The notes under the pieces are model-generated. The model had not been told where the DNA came from. It saw nothing but the letters and a program-made list of their open reading frames with translations, and did not search any database. From contig JAKSRC010000007.1 of the NCBI GenBank assembly GCA_024403855.1, positions 1 through 64,000 of the forward strand: a DNA stretch of 64,000 nt. Reading direction: 5' to 3'. Numbering within the stretch: position 1 is the stretch's first letter; each line of letters starts with the position of its first letter. Made by a program: the position numbers and the translations under genes. Below, one piece after another: positions 33,063 to 41,438 of the stretch. Source of the stretch: Saccharofermentans sp. (GTDB lineage Bacteria > Bacillota > Clostridia > Saccharofermentanales > Saccharofermentanaceae).

Positions 33063-33096
33063 AAAAAACGGATACCGATTTTCTTCGGAATCCGTT
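33063..33096 (-). terminator. Terminator between the acetyltransferase and GH51
   Basis: AACGGATACCGA (33067-33078) pairs with TCGGAATCCGTT (33085-33096), one mismatch, six-base loop, followed on the minus strand by TTTTTT. It ends the 33.9-33.1 kb unit immediately before the GH51 promoter. Confidence 0.75.
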
Positions 33097-33110
33097 TAGA
33101 ATTTGATGAT

Positions 33111-33563
33111 TTATCTGTGAATATAAAGCCTTGTCGGTTCAGGTTCTCCATCACCCTGCGCCATGCAGTAGAATTCCCATCCGTAGCGCTCGTAGAAACC
33201 AATGTGATCCGTAACGAGATAGATAGGAGTGATACCTTTTGCGCGCATGTCTTCAACGACGTAGTGCAATAGCATTCCGGCAATACCTTTGCAGCGGTGA
33301 TTCTCATCTGTATAAACAGCGCAGACATTCGGATTTAAATCTTTTCGATCGTGGAAATCGTTAAAGATTACACCAAGACCGCCGACGATCTCGCCTTTAT
33401 AAAGACACATATACCAGCCAAATTCAGTCTTGCCTTCAAGATAGTCGCTCATGCATTCAAGATAGGCTTCTTTGGGAATACCCCACTTATCGCTGAACCA
33501 AACAGCGGCAGTTTCCATCAACTCCGGTCTGTCGATAAGGTCAATTAACTCATAATCGTCCAT
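33111..33563 (-). CDS. GNAT-family acetyltransferase
   Basis: Single-domain GNAT of 150 residues. The acetyl-CoA motif A is VYTDENHRCKGIAGMLLHYVVEDM (about 86-109), with the RxxGxA/G core written RCKGIA. The C-terminal FYERYGWEFYCMAQ is the usual motif B. The substrate is unknown. It lies 16 bases after a small membrane protein gene and ends at a terminator. Confidence 0.85.
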   Translation of the reverse strand: MDDYELIDLIDRPELMETAAVWFSDKWGIPKEAYLECMSDYLEGKTEFGWYMCLYKGEIVGGLGVIFNDFHDRKDLNPNVCAVYTDENHRCKGIAGMLLHYVVEDMRAKGITPIYLVTDHIGFYERYGWEFYCMAQGDGEPEPTRLYIHR

Positions 33564-33579
33564 AAAATTCTCCGTTTAA

Positions 33580-33873
33580 TCAAAGAGCCGGCAGATAAGC
33601 CGAAGCGAGAATGCCTAAAAATCCGGCTACGGCACAAACAACAAGGTTTACTAGTAGCATCCAGAAACGGAATCCATCAACTCTTCTGAATGAAAAAATA
33701 ATGTATCCGAAAGTAATGATCAGATACAAAAGCATTCCGCCGATAAAAACCAATCCGGCCATCGTGTTATCGCCTCCGACAAAGGAAGCATTATACAAAG
33801 TAATATAACCTACAAGCGTGGTGAAAATCAGAGACCATGCTCCCTGAATAAGAAAATAAACTGATTTTTTCAA
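33580..33873 (-). CDS. Small three-helix membrane protein
   Basis: Protein of 97 residues with hydrophobic segments at about 8-26, 37-59 and 68-92, and no recognised motif. The first segment begins close to the N-terminus without a cleavage site. It is likely transcribed with the acetyltransferase that follows. I do not recognise a family. Confidence 0.6.
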   Translation of the reverse strand: MKKSVYFLIQGAWSLIFTTLVGYITLYNASFVGGDNTMAGLVFIGGMLLYLIITFGYIIFSFRRVDGFRFWMLLVNLVVCAVAGFLGILASAYLPAL

Positions 33874-34042
33874 AATCGAATCCTCGACACTTTCAAATAT
33901 TCCAATGTGTTAATTATACAGATATTGGTCCTTTCGGAAAACACACAAAACAAATATAAAGCCTCCATTAGAAAAGGATGGACAGGTAAGCCTTCCTACA
34001 ACGCTCAACGAATAAAATTTAATGTTTATCGTTAAAAAGTTG

Positions 34043-34071
34043 TTGACAAAGATAAATTGCGGTTGTATAGT
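34043..34071 (+). promoter_or_regulatory. Consensus promoter of the DUF2975/HTH pair
   Basis: TTGACA (34043-34048) and TATAGT (34066-34071) with a 17-base spacer form one of the best sigma-A promoters in the window. Transcription should start near 34078, which excludes the upstream ATG at 34022 as a start codon. Confidence 0.8.
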
Positions 34072-34132
34072 TAAGCCATCTTCGAAGACAGAACATTTAA
34101 CTTCCCTACGGAATAAAAGGATGGTATTAATT

Positions 34133-34714
34133 ATGGATAATGATAATGCAAAATTAGAGAGAATAAAGAAGAGCTGCAGAGTCGGCGCAAAGGTAACGAG
34201 GATTATAATGGTCGTCATGATCGTATGTTCGATTATCGGTACCGCTGCAGGAATCACAATCCTCACGATGGGTCCAAAGTACGATGCGATGGCAATAGCA
34301 ACAGGCAATGAACAGGCCTTTAGTTCCCACGGAAGCTCATTCAGTGTCCTTAACATGAATATGGATCTGGATAGCGTGAAAAGTGACATTCCCGCTCTTC
34401 AGGAATACATCGACAATTGCCCCCTCGCAGCAAGCCACGGCATCACGATATTAATCACAAGCCTGGCCTTGATACTCGCTATTGTTCTACTTGCGATAAC
34501 CAATGCAACCTTTAAGAAAATGAGCGAGTCAGATACACCGTTCACACCTGAGATTAAGAAGAGGATTCTTATCACCATGATAATATTGGCTGTTGCAGTC
34601 GGTCTTACTATGGGACTTGGTGAAGGTGCAATAATCGCAATCCTTGCATGGATTGTCACATCGATCCTCGACTACGGCATCTCCTTGCAGCAGCAGTACG
34701 ATGAGACACTTTAA
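34133..34714 (+). CDS. DUF2975-type membrane protein
   Basis: Membrane protein of 193 residues with four predicted helices: about 20-43, a long extracytoplasmic loop, then about 105-128, 147-169 and 173-190. Size, helix spacing and the immediate downstream HTH partner match DUF2975 proteins. The frame is open from 34022, but the promoter lies inside that extension, and AAAAGGATGG sits about nine bases before the ATG at 34133. DUF2975/HTH pairs are widespread in Firmicutes and behave like membrane sensor-regulator modules, without a defined signal. Confidence 0.75.
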   Translation: MDNDNAKLERIKKSCRVGAKVTRIIMVVMIVCSIIGTAAGITILTMGPKYDAMAIATGNEQAFSSHGSSFSVLNMNMDLDSVKSDIPALQEYIDNCPLAASHGITILITSLALILAIVLLAITNATFKKMSESDTPFTPEIKKRILITMIILAVAVGLTMGLGEGAIIAILAWIVTSILDYGISLQQQYDETL

Positions 34715-34726
34715 GGGAGAAAGAAT

Positions 34727-34933
34727 ATGGGACAGATAATACTAAGATTGGACAGGGTCATGGCAGATCGCAAGATCTCACTAAATGAGTTATCTGAAAA
34801 GGTCGGTGTATCGAACGTCAACCTCTCGAAGATGAAGAATGGCAAGATATCAGCTATCAGATTCTCAACTCTGGAAGCAATATGCGATGCGCTGGATTGC
34901 CAGCCGGGTGACATTCTGGAATATCAGAAATAA
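34727..34933 (+). CDS. Small Cro/CI-type HTH regulator (YozG-like)
   Basis: DNA-binding protein of 68 residues that consists of one XRE helix-turn-helix: LDRVMADRKISLNELSEKVGVSNVNLSKMKNGKISAIRF, then LEAICDALDCQPGDILEY. It is coupled to the DUF2975 gene 12 bases upstream and ends before a strong terminator. The likely target is its own promoter at 34043. It has no effector domain, so the membrane partner may control it. Confidence 0.88.
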   Translation: MGQIILRLDRVMADRKISLNELSEKVGVSNVNLSKMKNGKISAIRFSTLEAICDALDCQPGDILEYQK

Positions 34934-34956
34934 GATTAAGGAATAGAATAAGAACG

Positions 34957-34988
34957 AAGGGCTATCTCACTATTGGGATAGCCTTTTC
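34957..34988 (+). terminator. Terminator of the DUF2975/HTH operon
   Basis: GGCTATC (34960-34966) pairs with GATAGCC (34977-34983), extended by A-T and G-U pairs, followed by TTTTC. It lies about 25 bases after the HTH stop. Confidence 0.82.
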
Positions 34989-35230
34989 ATATCCGCATAA
35001 ATCCGGAAATAAAAATCGTGCTTCCTCTCTGCTGAATGCGACAAAGAGGAAACACGAAGTTCCAGGAGAATTTCCCAAATTAATTTTCAATTCATTAGAA
35101 AATTCATCTCCAGAAATCGAGATCAATTCCTACTAACAGTTTAAGATTATCAGACAAATATATGCAGAAAAAGGTGACAAATTCTTACTGTTGCACCGAC
35201 AAAATAATGTTTAGGAAGAAAATTACCACT
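34989..35230. repeat. Gene-free stretch with an imperfect inverted repeat
   Basis: No gene is seen here. CGTGCTTCCTCT at 35017-35028 and AGAGGAAACACG at 35045-35056 are inverted with one mismatch and a 16-base spacer, without a T-tract. Further on, AATTTTC and GAAAATT flank nine bases. The rest is AT-rich and converges on the stop of the P-loop gene. Confidence 0.35.
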
Positions 35231-36295
35231 TTATAAATCAGCTAATGCCTTTTTGCACTCTTCGATAATGAGTGATTTCTCAGTCTTATCAATACTTGTG
35301 CTTTCTATCGCACGCTGCATAATGCTGTTAATGCCATCTCTGTCGCCATGTGCAAAGCAGTCATTGATAGTATTTATCTGGGCCATTATGTTTTCTCTCA
35401 GAATGGTGAAGTAATTTGCTTCAGTCTTAATTATAGTAGTGCGTTCTCTCTCAAAATGTCTTCTCCATTTATCGACATTTGAGTCATGTGCAGCTGAATC
35501 GCCCGCATAGATACCGAAATCAATCAGTCTGTACCAGGTGTCTTTCGGCGAGTTGTAGGACTCTCTCTTAAGTCTTCTGAACTTCGACTTCATAAGAGAT
35601 GTTCCCTTCATATAAACAGCATAATTATCAAAGACTGAAGGATCTTCAAAGAAGAGATAAGTCCATATTCCTTCAAGGATGTACTTCTTATCCTTATGAG
35701 TTGTCGCATACTGCATCGCGTACATTATAAATGCAACGAATACTGCACTGTGATCAGCAAATACATCTCTTTCTTCTCTGGAGATATAGTACTTTGCACC
35801 TGTACCGGTAAAGAAAGAATACATCAGTTCACCGGTTTCTTTCAGCTGATCTAATGTGAAATGATCCTTGGGACAAACAAGGTCATCTAAGGCAACTTTT
35901 TCGATATTGGAACCTTCGTATTCCTTAGTAAGTACTGATTTGCCCGAACCGGAATAACCAATGACAAAACAAAGATTGATCTTGCCTTCATCAAAAGCTT
36001 TCTTGTTGTAATAAAGGTCGGGTTCAGAGAAGAATAATGTCTCCTGCATTGGAATAATCGTGTCCAATTTGAATCTGTAATTCATCGAAAAGAACATCTC
36101 AGGAACATTACTTCCAAAGAGCTTTACTGAGTAATAGTCGGAAAAGCGTCTGTCTCTCCTTGAAAGCATAAGATACTTCATGAAAGCATCTTGAAATTCC
36201 TCACGCGAAGACACCTCATCACTAATAAGTGAAATGTCATTTCTTGCAATAAGATTCTCGTAACTTACGAGTTCTTCAGGAAGCAGTTTTTCCAT
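35231..36295 (-). CDS. P-loop nucleotide-binding protein of unknown function
   Basis: Protein of 354 residues with one Walker A loop CFVIGYSGSGKSVLTKEYE (about 109-127). The downstream strand KYILEGIWTYLFF could supply a Walker-B-like Glu, as in zeta-toxin and gluconate-kinase-like phosphotransferases. The N-terminal 100 residues and C-terminal tail (DGINSIMQRAIESTSIDKTEKSLIIEECKKAL) are helical and unrecognised. It overlaps the acetyltransferase stop by 20 bases. A kinase acting on a small molecule or protein is the most plausible guess; I cannot name the family. Confidence 0.6.
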   Translation of the reverse strand: MEKLLPEELVSYENLIARNDISLISDEVSSREEFQDAFMKYLMLSRRDRRFSDYYSVKLFGSNVPEMFFSMNYRFKLDTIIPMQETLFFSEPDLYYNKKAFDEGKINLCFVIGYSGSGKSVLTKEYEGSNIEKVALDDLVCPKDHFTLDQLKETGELMYSFFTGTGAKYYISREERDVFADHSAVFVAFIMYAMQYATTHKDKKYILEGIWTYLFFEDPSVFDNYAVYMKGTSLMKSKFRRLKRESYNSPKDTWYRLIDFGIYAGDSAAHDSNVDKWRRHFERERTTIIKTEANYFTILRENIMAQINTINDCFAHGDRDGINSIMQRAIESTSIDKTEKSLIIEECKKALADL

Positions 36296-36782
36296 CTTTC
36301 ACTATCTCCATAAATACGTCTATATCGTTCCTGTCGTATTCCTTAAATCCACATTTCTGATATACATGAATTGCTCTCTCATTGTCGGTATAAACAGCGA
36401 GAAAAATCCTGTTAAGTCCAAGTATATCAAACCCATATTCGACGGACCTCATAAGAGCCTCTTTGCCATAGCCCTTATTCTGCATGTCGGCAGTAATCAC
36501 TATTCCCCACTCTGCACAATCGAAAGTGCGGTTGAAAAATTCGATATTTCCAATGAACTTTCCGGAAGCCTTATCGATCATCGAAAACATGGTCGCGTCA
36601 TTATCCATCTTATCTCTGATATAATCGCATTCCTGTTCTTCGGTATAAGGTTCTGTTCTGTCACCTATAAACCTTGCGACATTTTCGATATCATTTACCA
36701 TCGTCAAATATTCAGGAACCAACTCCATAGTCGGCCTGATATAGTTGATATTTTCCGATTCAAAAATTACATTCATGTTCAT
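36276..36782 (-). CDS. RimJ/RimL-type GNAT acetyltransferase
   Basis: GNAT protein of 168 residues. Characteristic segments are IDKASGKFIGNIEFFNRTFDCAEWGIVI, motif A ITADMQNKGYGKEALMRSVEYGFDILGLNRIFLAVYTDNERAIHVYQKCGF, i.e. QNKGYGKEA as CoA loop followed by the N..A..YxKxGF motif. These mark the RimJ/RimL subgroup acting on N-termini of ribosomal proteins or on small molecules. It overlaps the P-loop gene downstream and starts 33 bases after the flippase stop. Confidence 0.87.
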   Translation of the reverse strand: MNMNVIFESENINYIRPTMELVPEYLTMVNDIENVARFIGDRTEPYTEEQECDYIRDKMDNDATMFSMIDKASGKFIGNIEFFNRTFDCAEWGIVITADMQNKGYGKEALMRSVEYGFDILGLNRIFLAVYTDNERAIHVYQKCGFKEYDRNDIDVFMEIVKDGKTAS

Positions 36783-36815
36783 CTATATATGCTCGATGGA
36801 TATAACCATTGTCGA

Positions 36816-38129
36816 TTACTGCTTTGAAGTCTTCGGTTCTTTCTTAAACAGTTTCTGGAAAGCTTCAATGAAGTTTTTCGGATTAAGACTGCTTACCATA
36901 ATGGCATTGTTAGGCCTAATAGGTTTAATGATGTATCCTACAACAACGTTCGTAAAGAACTGTGAAACAAGCGACGCAACGGCTGCACCGTAAGAACCGA
37001 ACTTCGGAATAAGAAGTACATTAAGAACGATGTTTGCTGAAGCACCCAAAAGGTTAATAAGCCACAGATACTTTTGCTTTTCATTTGCAAGTATCCATAT
37101 ATTGCGAACTGATCCGAGATAAGAGAATGTTGTATACCATACAACGATCCTTAATACACCGATAGTTCCGGCATACTTCTCTCCGTATGTGAGCATAATG
37201 ATCGGATTAGCAAAAATGGTCATGAATAAACCCTGTAACAAAGACAGATAAATAACGAACGAATAAAGCATTTTAAGGCGCTTTTTAAATAATTCATCGC
37301 TGATCTTCTGTCCCTCGAAAATCCAGGGCCTGAACGAATCGATAATAGCTGCAAAGATAAACGCCGTCATACCGGCAACTGTGGCTGCAACACCATAAAG
37401 ACCGGTCTCAGCGCTGTCATACATACCCTTGAGCATGATCTTATCGGTCTGGGTGAAAATAGTTACCATCATGGAGGAGACGACATAGTGTTTGCCCCTG
37501 TTGAACATTTCCTTAGCAAGGCTTAAGGACACAGAAAGCTTCTGGGTCTTCTTCTTGCCGTAGATAACGAAAATACCAAGTGAGATCAACATATAGTCCA
37601 AAGCACTTGTTACCGCAAACCAATAAACACCCTTTGATGTCGCAAGAAGGAAGATTCTATATCCTGCAACAACGAAGTGCACAATGAGGCTTATGATCGA
37701 ATAATACTTCGACATAAGCTTAGCCTGATACCAGCATCCCATAAGGTCAGTTGCATGGAAGATCAGGGTAATGCTATACAGAGCGCAAACGAGGACTGTT
37801 TCCTTCTCACCCGGATTTGCTACATATGCAAATGCTACAAGTCCAACAATGCAGGCAAGCGAAGACAGGAAATTGACAAAGACACCCGTTCCCATCGCCT
37901 TGCCTTCTCTTTCCGGATGCTGGACGATCTCCTGAACCATAATGTTGCTGAATCCAAGACGCATCAATGGAACGCAGAATGTGACGAGTGCAGCTGCATA
38001 AGTAATAGAACCGAAAGTCGATGTTCCAAGGAATCTCGCTGTGAGAATATTAAGAATAAATCCAACGATTGATTGGATCAGTTTACATGCTATTATCCAT
38101 GTTGCATTTTTTGCAACTTTGTTTGACAT
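36816..38129 (-). CDS. Wzx-type oligosaccharide flippase
   Basis: Polysaccharide-biosynthesis (MATE/MOP superfamily) membrane protein of 437 residues with about 12-14 helices, starting NATWIIACKLIQSIVGFILNILTARFLGTSTFGSI, a typical Wzx N-terminus. It should flip undecaprenyl-linked repeat units across the membrane. As the last gene of the glycan cluster it is downstream of the transferases by 57 bases. No polymerase of the Wzy type is found in the window. Confidence 0.88.
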   Translation of the reverse strand: MSNKVAKNATWIIACKLIQSIVGFILNILTARFLGTSTFGSITYAAALVTFCVPLMRLGFSNIMVQEIVQHPEREGKAMGTGVFVNFLSSLACIVGLVAFAYVANPGEKETVLVCALYSITLIFHATDLMGCWYQAKLMSKYYSIISLIVHFVVAGYRIFLLATSKGVYWFAVTSALDYMLISLGIFVIYGKKKTQKLSVSLSLAKEMFNRGKHYVVSSMMVTIFTQTDKIMLKGMYDSAETGLYGVAATVAGMTAFIFAAIIDSFRPWIFEGQKISDELFKKRLKMLYSFVIYLSLLQGLFMTIFANPIIMLTYGEKYAGTIGVLRIVVWYTTFSYLGSVRNIWILANEKQKYLWLINLLGASANIVLNVLLIPKFGSYGAAVASLVSQFFTNVVVGYIIKPIRPNNAIMVSSLNPKNFIEAFQKLFKKEPKTSKQ

Positions 38130-38186
38130 ATTTATTTGCCTCTACTCTTGTTCAAAGTTTCGTTGATTTTAGCATATAAGCAAAAA

Positions 38187-39374
38187 TCAATTGTGGCTAA
38201 ACAGGCGCAAGTATTCGTCATATTTCAAGCCTGAATCAAAGTTTCTGGCACTCTCTGCCAAATCCTCTGATCTGTACGGTCTTTGCTCGTATATTGAGAT
38301 GATCGCCTTCTCTACTTCGTCTATATCATCTTCTACTACAAGACCTGTTTTGCTATTGACCATTTCAGGACTTCCGCCCGTCGGGAAAGTCATAACCGGT
38401 GTTCCGCAGGCAATAGCTTCCATATTTACAGTAGGATAGTTATCTTCTCTGGTGGGATTGAAGTACAGATCAGCAACCGAATATAAAGCTGCAAGTTCAG
38501 TCTGATTTGAAGTTCTGTGAATCGAGATTATATTGTCGGATAAAGTCTTATCCACCTGATCGTCCGTTCCTACGAGAACAATCTTGAATCTGTCATCCAA
38601 TCTCTTTTCGAGTTCGATAAAAACATCAATACCCTTACGCTTCTCCCAGATGGACGCAACACCAAGGATGATGAATTTACCATCCAATCCGTGCTTGGCT
38701 CTGAAATCGCTTTCTGTGGGCTTAAAAACACTAAGATCAATACCGTTGTTAATTACCTTAACCGGATAGTCTTTCAGATAGGATTCTTTCGCGAGATCAG
38801 CAAGCCACTTAGAAGGAGTTACAACAGTAAGATCATTTACTCCTGTGAACCACTCCTTCTTAAGGTTCCACATCTTGGATGTGCGGTCGACTTTGGAGGC
38901 AGGATATCTGTTTATCTGCTCACAGTCGTGACAGCCAGTTTTCCACTTATAGCATCCAGCCTCAGTAAAATATGGGCACTGACCGGTGAAAGACCAGCAA
39001 TCGTGAAGTGTCCATACAACTCTTATGTTGTTCTTCTTAATGAACTTGAAGAGCATCGGAAGATTTATATAGCAGTTGTGAAGGTTGTGAAGATGAATAA
39101 TATCCGGATTATACTTCTTAACCTTTCTGAGAAAATTCCATGTCGAGAGCCTCTGAAAATAGCCGTTATAACCCGTATATTTAAAGAGTCTCTTATGAAT
39201 ATTGTGCGAATACTTATTGCCGATATAGATGGTATTCTTGTCCGGATTTTTCACCCTTCTGGCATAGTAAGAACAGACGGCTTCGTGGCCTTCTTTACGC
39301 GCAAGATCTGCTATCTGAAGCATAATCTTTCCGGTACTTCCGAAATTAACTGTATTAATCTCAAGTATACGCAT
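38187..39374 (-). CDS. Family 4 glycosyltransferase (glycan locus, third)
   Basis: GT-B retaining glycosyltransferase of 395 residues. The N-terminus MRILEINTVNFGSTGKIMLQIADLARKEGHE and the C-terminal donor domain (GVASIWEKRKGIDVF, LYFNPTREDNYPTVNMEAIACGTPVMTFPTGGSPEMV) are standard for GT4. The frame opens further upstream to 39458, but the ATG at 39374 follows the LicD stop by one base and begins exactly at the conserved domain, so it is chosen. It resembles WcaL/WbfO-like transferases with a Cys-rich middle (CPYFTEAGCYKWKTGCHDC). Confidence 0.88.
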   Translation of the reverse strand: MRILEINTVNFGSTGKIMLQIADLARKEGHEAVCSYYARRVKNPDKNTIYIGNKYSHNIHKRLFKYTGYNGYFQRLSTWNFLRKVKKYNPDIIHLHNLHNCYINLPMLFKFIKKNNIRVVWTLHDCWSFTGQCPYFTEAGCYKWKTGCHDCEQINRYPASKVDRTSKMWNLKKEWFTGVNDLTVVTPSKWLADLAKESYLKDYPVKVINNGIDLSVFKPTESDFRAKHGLDGKFIILGVASIWEKRKGIDVFIELEKRLDDRFKIVLVGTDDQVDKTLSDNIISIHRTSNQTELAALYSVADLYFNPTREDNYPTVNMEAIACGTPVMTFPTGGSPEMVNSKTGLVVEDDIDEVEKAIISIYEQRPYRSEDLAESARNFDSGLKYDEYLRLFSHN

Positions 39375-39375
39375 A

Positions 39376-40185
39376 TCAGTCTTTCCAATACATCTTAGGT
39401 AAATGCTTGTAGTGACGCTGTTCCACAGGCGGAAGCTGCATATAATCACCAAAAGCATGTCTTAAACTCTCATCGGTTCCTGGTGCCCAGAATTCGCCGT
39501 CTTCGAATCTGATCTTTCTCAAAGGGATAATCGAATCTTTTCTTACAACTTCCCTTTGGCCATAGCCCCAAACGATAACACCAACATATTCAGAACTGTC
39601 GAAGTCATACTTCTTTGCATGCTCGATCGTTCTGCCTGTGTGATAGTGCTTAATCGGGAAGACTTTGTAGAACGCCTTGATAAGGTTGATCATGGTTCTT
39701 GTCTTTCCGGATCTCTTTGAAGGATCAATTATCGTTGCACCGATCTGCATCGCCTGGCAACGCTTCATATAATTAACTCTTCTCTTTCTCTTGCCTTCAT
39801 CTGAAGGAAGTCCGTCCACAGGGAAGATATCGATATTTACGCCGAACTCTTCGCCGAAATCAGCATTCTCTTTTACTTCTGTTCTTGGGTCATAAACTTT
39901 CGCAAACGGGAGCAATGCCTTGTTGTCCTTGCGCCATGTGTAAATAGCAAGATTCTCGCATTTAAAAGAATCAAGGAACTTCTCATAATCCGGTCTTGGC
40001 ATGCAGATATCAATATCGTCATCCCACGGAATGAATCCCTGATGTCTTACTGCACCAAGATATGTTCCGTAGTAGATAAAGTAACGGATATTATTTTCGT
40101 CGCAGTATTCTGAGACTTTTTTCAAAATCTCAAGCTGCATCATTTTTGCTTCTTCAATAGTTATTTCTTTCATTCTGACTCTCAC
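39376..40185 (-). CDS. LicD-family protein (first copy)
   Basis: LicD-type nucleotidyl/phosphotransferase of 269 residues; the family includes enzymes that add phosphocholine or related phosphodiester groups to surface glycans. Key residues are IRYFIYYGTYLGAVRHQGFIPWDDDIDICMPRPDYEKF, with the GxxLGAxRHxGFIPWDDDID signature. The frame starts at a GTG (40185) that overlaps the upstream stop as GTGA; an ATG four codons later (40173) is also possible. No licA/licC choline genes are in the window, so choline is not certain as the group. Confidence 0.87.
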   Translation of the reverse strand: MRVRMKEITIEEAKMMQLEILKKVSEYCDENNIRYFIYYGTYLGAVRHQGFIPWDDDIDICMPRPDYEKFLDSFKCENLAIYTWRKDNKALLPFAKVYDPRTEVKENADFGEEFGVNIDIFPVDGLPSDEGKRKRRVNYMKRCQAMQIGATIIDPSKRSGKTRTMINLIKAFYKVFPIKHYHTGRTIEHAKKYDFDSSEYVGVIVWGYGQREVVRKDSIIPLRKIRFEDGEFWAPGTDESLRHAFGDYMQLPPVEQRHYKHLPKMYWKD

Positions 40186-41435
40186 GCTTTACTTAACATT
40201 TCTAAGGATGTATCGACAACTAAGTCCGGTGTCGCGTCATCATAAGCTTTTGCGACAAGTTCAAAATCAACACGCTTGTCGCAATTTTCTTTCATCCATT
40301 CGCAGATCTTATCGCAGTTTTCTTCGACCTGATTCTGACGGATAAAGAGCACCAGCGGATACTTCTTCAAAAGGCCGTAGGATAATTCGTCTTCAGAGAA
40401 ATAGAAGTATACGATCGGATAGCCTGATGCCACGCTCTCGAAAATCTTACTTGAGACAATCTCCTTATCCCTGTTTGCAAGAATGATCTGGATATTTGCA
40501 GATGCATAATACTGATCTGCAATGACCTTGCCGACCTTGCCGTAAAAATTAATGCAATCAGGATTTGCTGCAGCTGCCTTTTCAATATCTTCAACAGCAT
40601 TTCCGGAAGCGAAAACATGAAGACTCACATCGCTATCCTTTTTGCTGATATTTGCAAACGCTGTAAGCATCGATTCAGCAGGCCTCATCTGATGATTGAC
40701 CTCACCCTGATAGATTGCATTTATTCTCTTTGGATTATTCAAAGGAAGTCCTTCTACCGGAGGTCTTTTAACAACAAGAGGATGCTCGACTCTTACAGCA
40801 TTTTCTCTCTTGTTTCTGGTAAAATACGGCTCCCAGTTATCGATATAAAAGATCTTCGATGAATAGTCGAAAACATCATTTTCGAACTTCTCTGCATAAG
40901 GCTTCTTAAGTTTCTGCGCCCATGTATAGCGGAAATAATCCCTGTTCTCGCTATATCTGTCGTAAAGAAGCGGGAACAACGGAATATTATATTTTTTGCA
41001 GAAAAGGTAGCCGGCCTTAACGCCTTCAAGCGGGAGGCAGCAAGGAACAACGCAATCGATCTTAATTCCTTCTGAATGCATCTGTTCAAGCTTGTTGTAA
41101 TAAGATTTTGTGAGCTGTTCTTCCATCCCGCTCTTTGTAAGGAGCTTTGAGATAGCCCAATAAGTCTTATTCATCGTAAGCCTCATTTTGCCGTAAAGAG
41201 ACTTCTCATTGAGATGTCTTCGCATCTCAAGATCCTTCGTCCTCTTACTTGTAACTCTTATAAGTCTGAGACCTTCGTAATCTATATCATTTTCTTCACC
41301 GTCAGGGCTTCTGGCGATCATGTAAACATTGTGTCCCTTTGCAACATAGCAGTTTGCGATCTGATGAATACAATTGCCCGTTGCTGAGAAATTAGGATAA
41401 TAGCTTCCGCTTATGAGGACGATGTTATATGCCAT
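40182..41435 (-). CDS. Family 4 glycosyltransferase (glycan locus, second)
   Basis: GT-B fold protein of 417 residues, N-terminus IVLISGSYYPNFSATGNCIHQIANCYVAKGHNV and donor half with YQGEVNHQMRPAESMLTAF, KVIADQYYASANIQIILANRDKEIVSSKIFESVASGYPIVYFY. The acidic Glu usually found in the EGFG-like motif is here in SSKIFE. It acts in the cytoplasm at the lipid-linked oligosaccharide. It is three bases from the next GT4 gene and overlaps LicD by four. The donor sugar is unknown. Confidence 0.83.
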   Translation of the reverse strand: MAYNIVLISGSYYPNFSATGNCIHQIANCYVAKGHNVYMIARSPDGEENDIDYEGLRLIRVTSKRTKDLEMRRHLNEKSLYGKMRLTMNKTYWAISKLLTKSGMEEQLTKSYYNKLEQMHSEGIKIDCVVPCCLPLEGVKAGYLFCKKYNIPLFPLLYDRYSENRDYFRYTWAQKLKKPYAEKFENDVFDYSSKIFYIDNWEPYFTRNKRENAVRVEHPLVVKRPPVEGLPLNNPKRINAIYQGEVNHQMRPAESMLTAFANISKKDSDVSLHVFASGNAVEDIEKAAAANPDCINFYGKVGKVIADQYYASANIQIILANRDKEIVSSKIFESVASGYPIVYFYFSEDELSYGLLKKYPLVLFIRQNQVEENCDKICEWMKENCDKRVDFELVAKAYDDATPDLVVDTSLEMLSKA

Positions 41436-41438
41436 AAA

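Noticed and set aside
34022-34132. N-terminal extension of the DUF2975 protein
   Set aside because: A consensus promoter lies inside it, so it is not transcribed.
38691-39398. Open frame of 235 codons on the plus strand
   Set aside because: It is antisense to a GT4 gene with a complete set of motifs.
39377-39458. N-terminal extension of the third GT4 enzyme
   Set aside because: It overlaps the LicD gene and precedes the conserved MRILEIN start, which has its own position right after the LicD stop.
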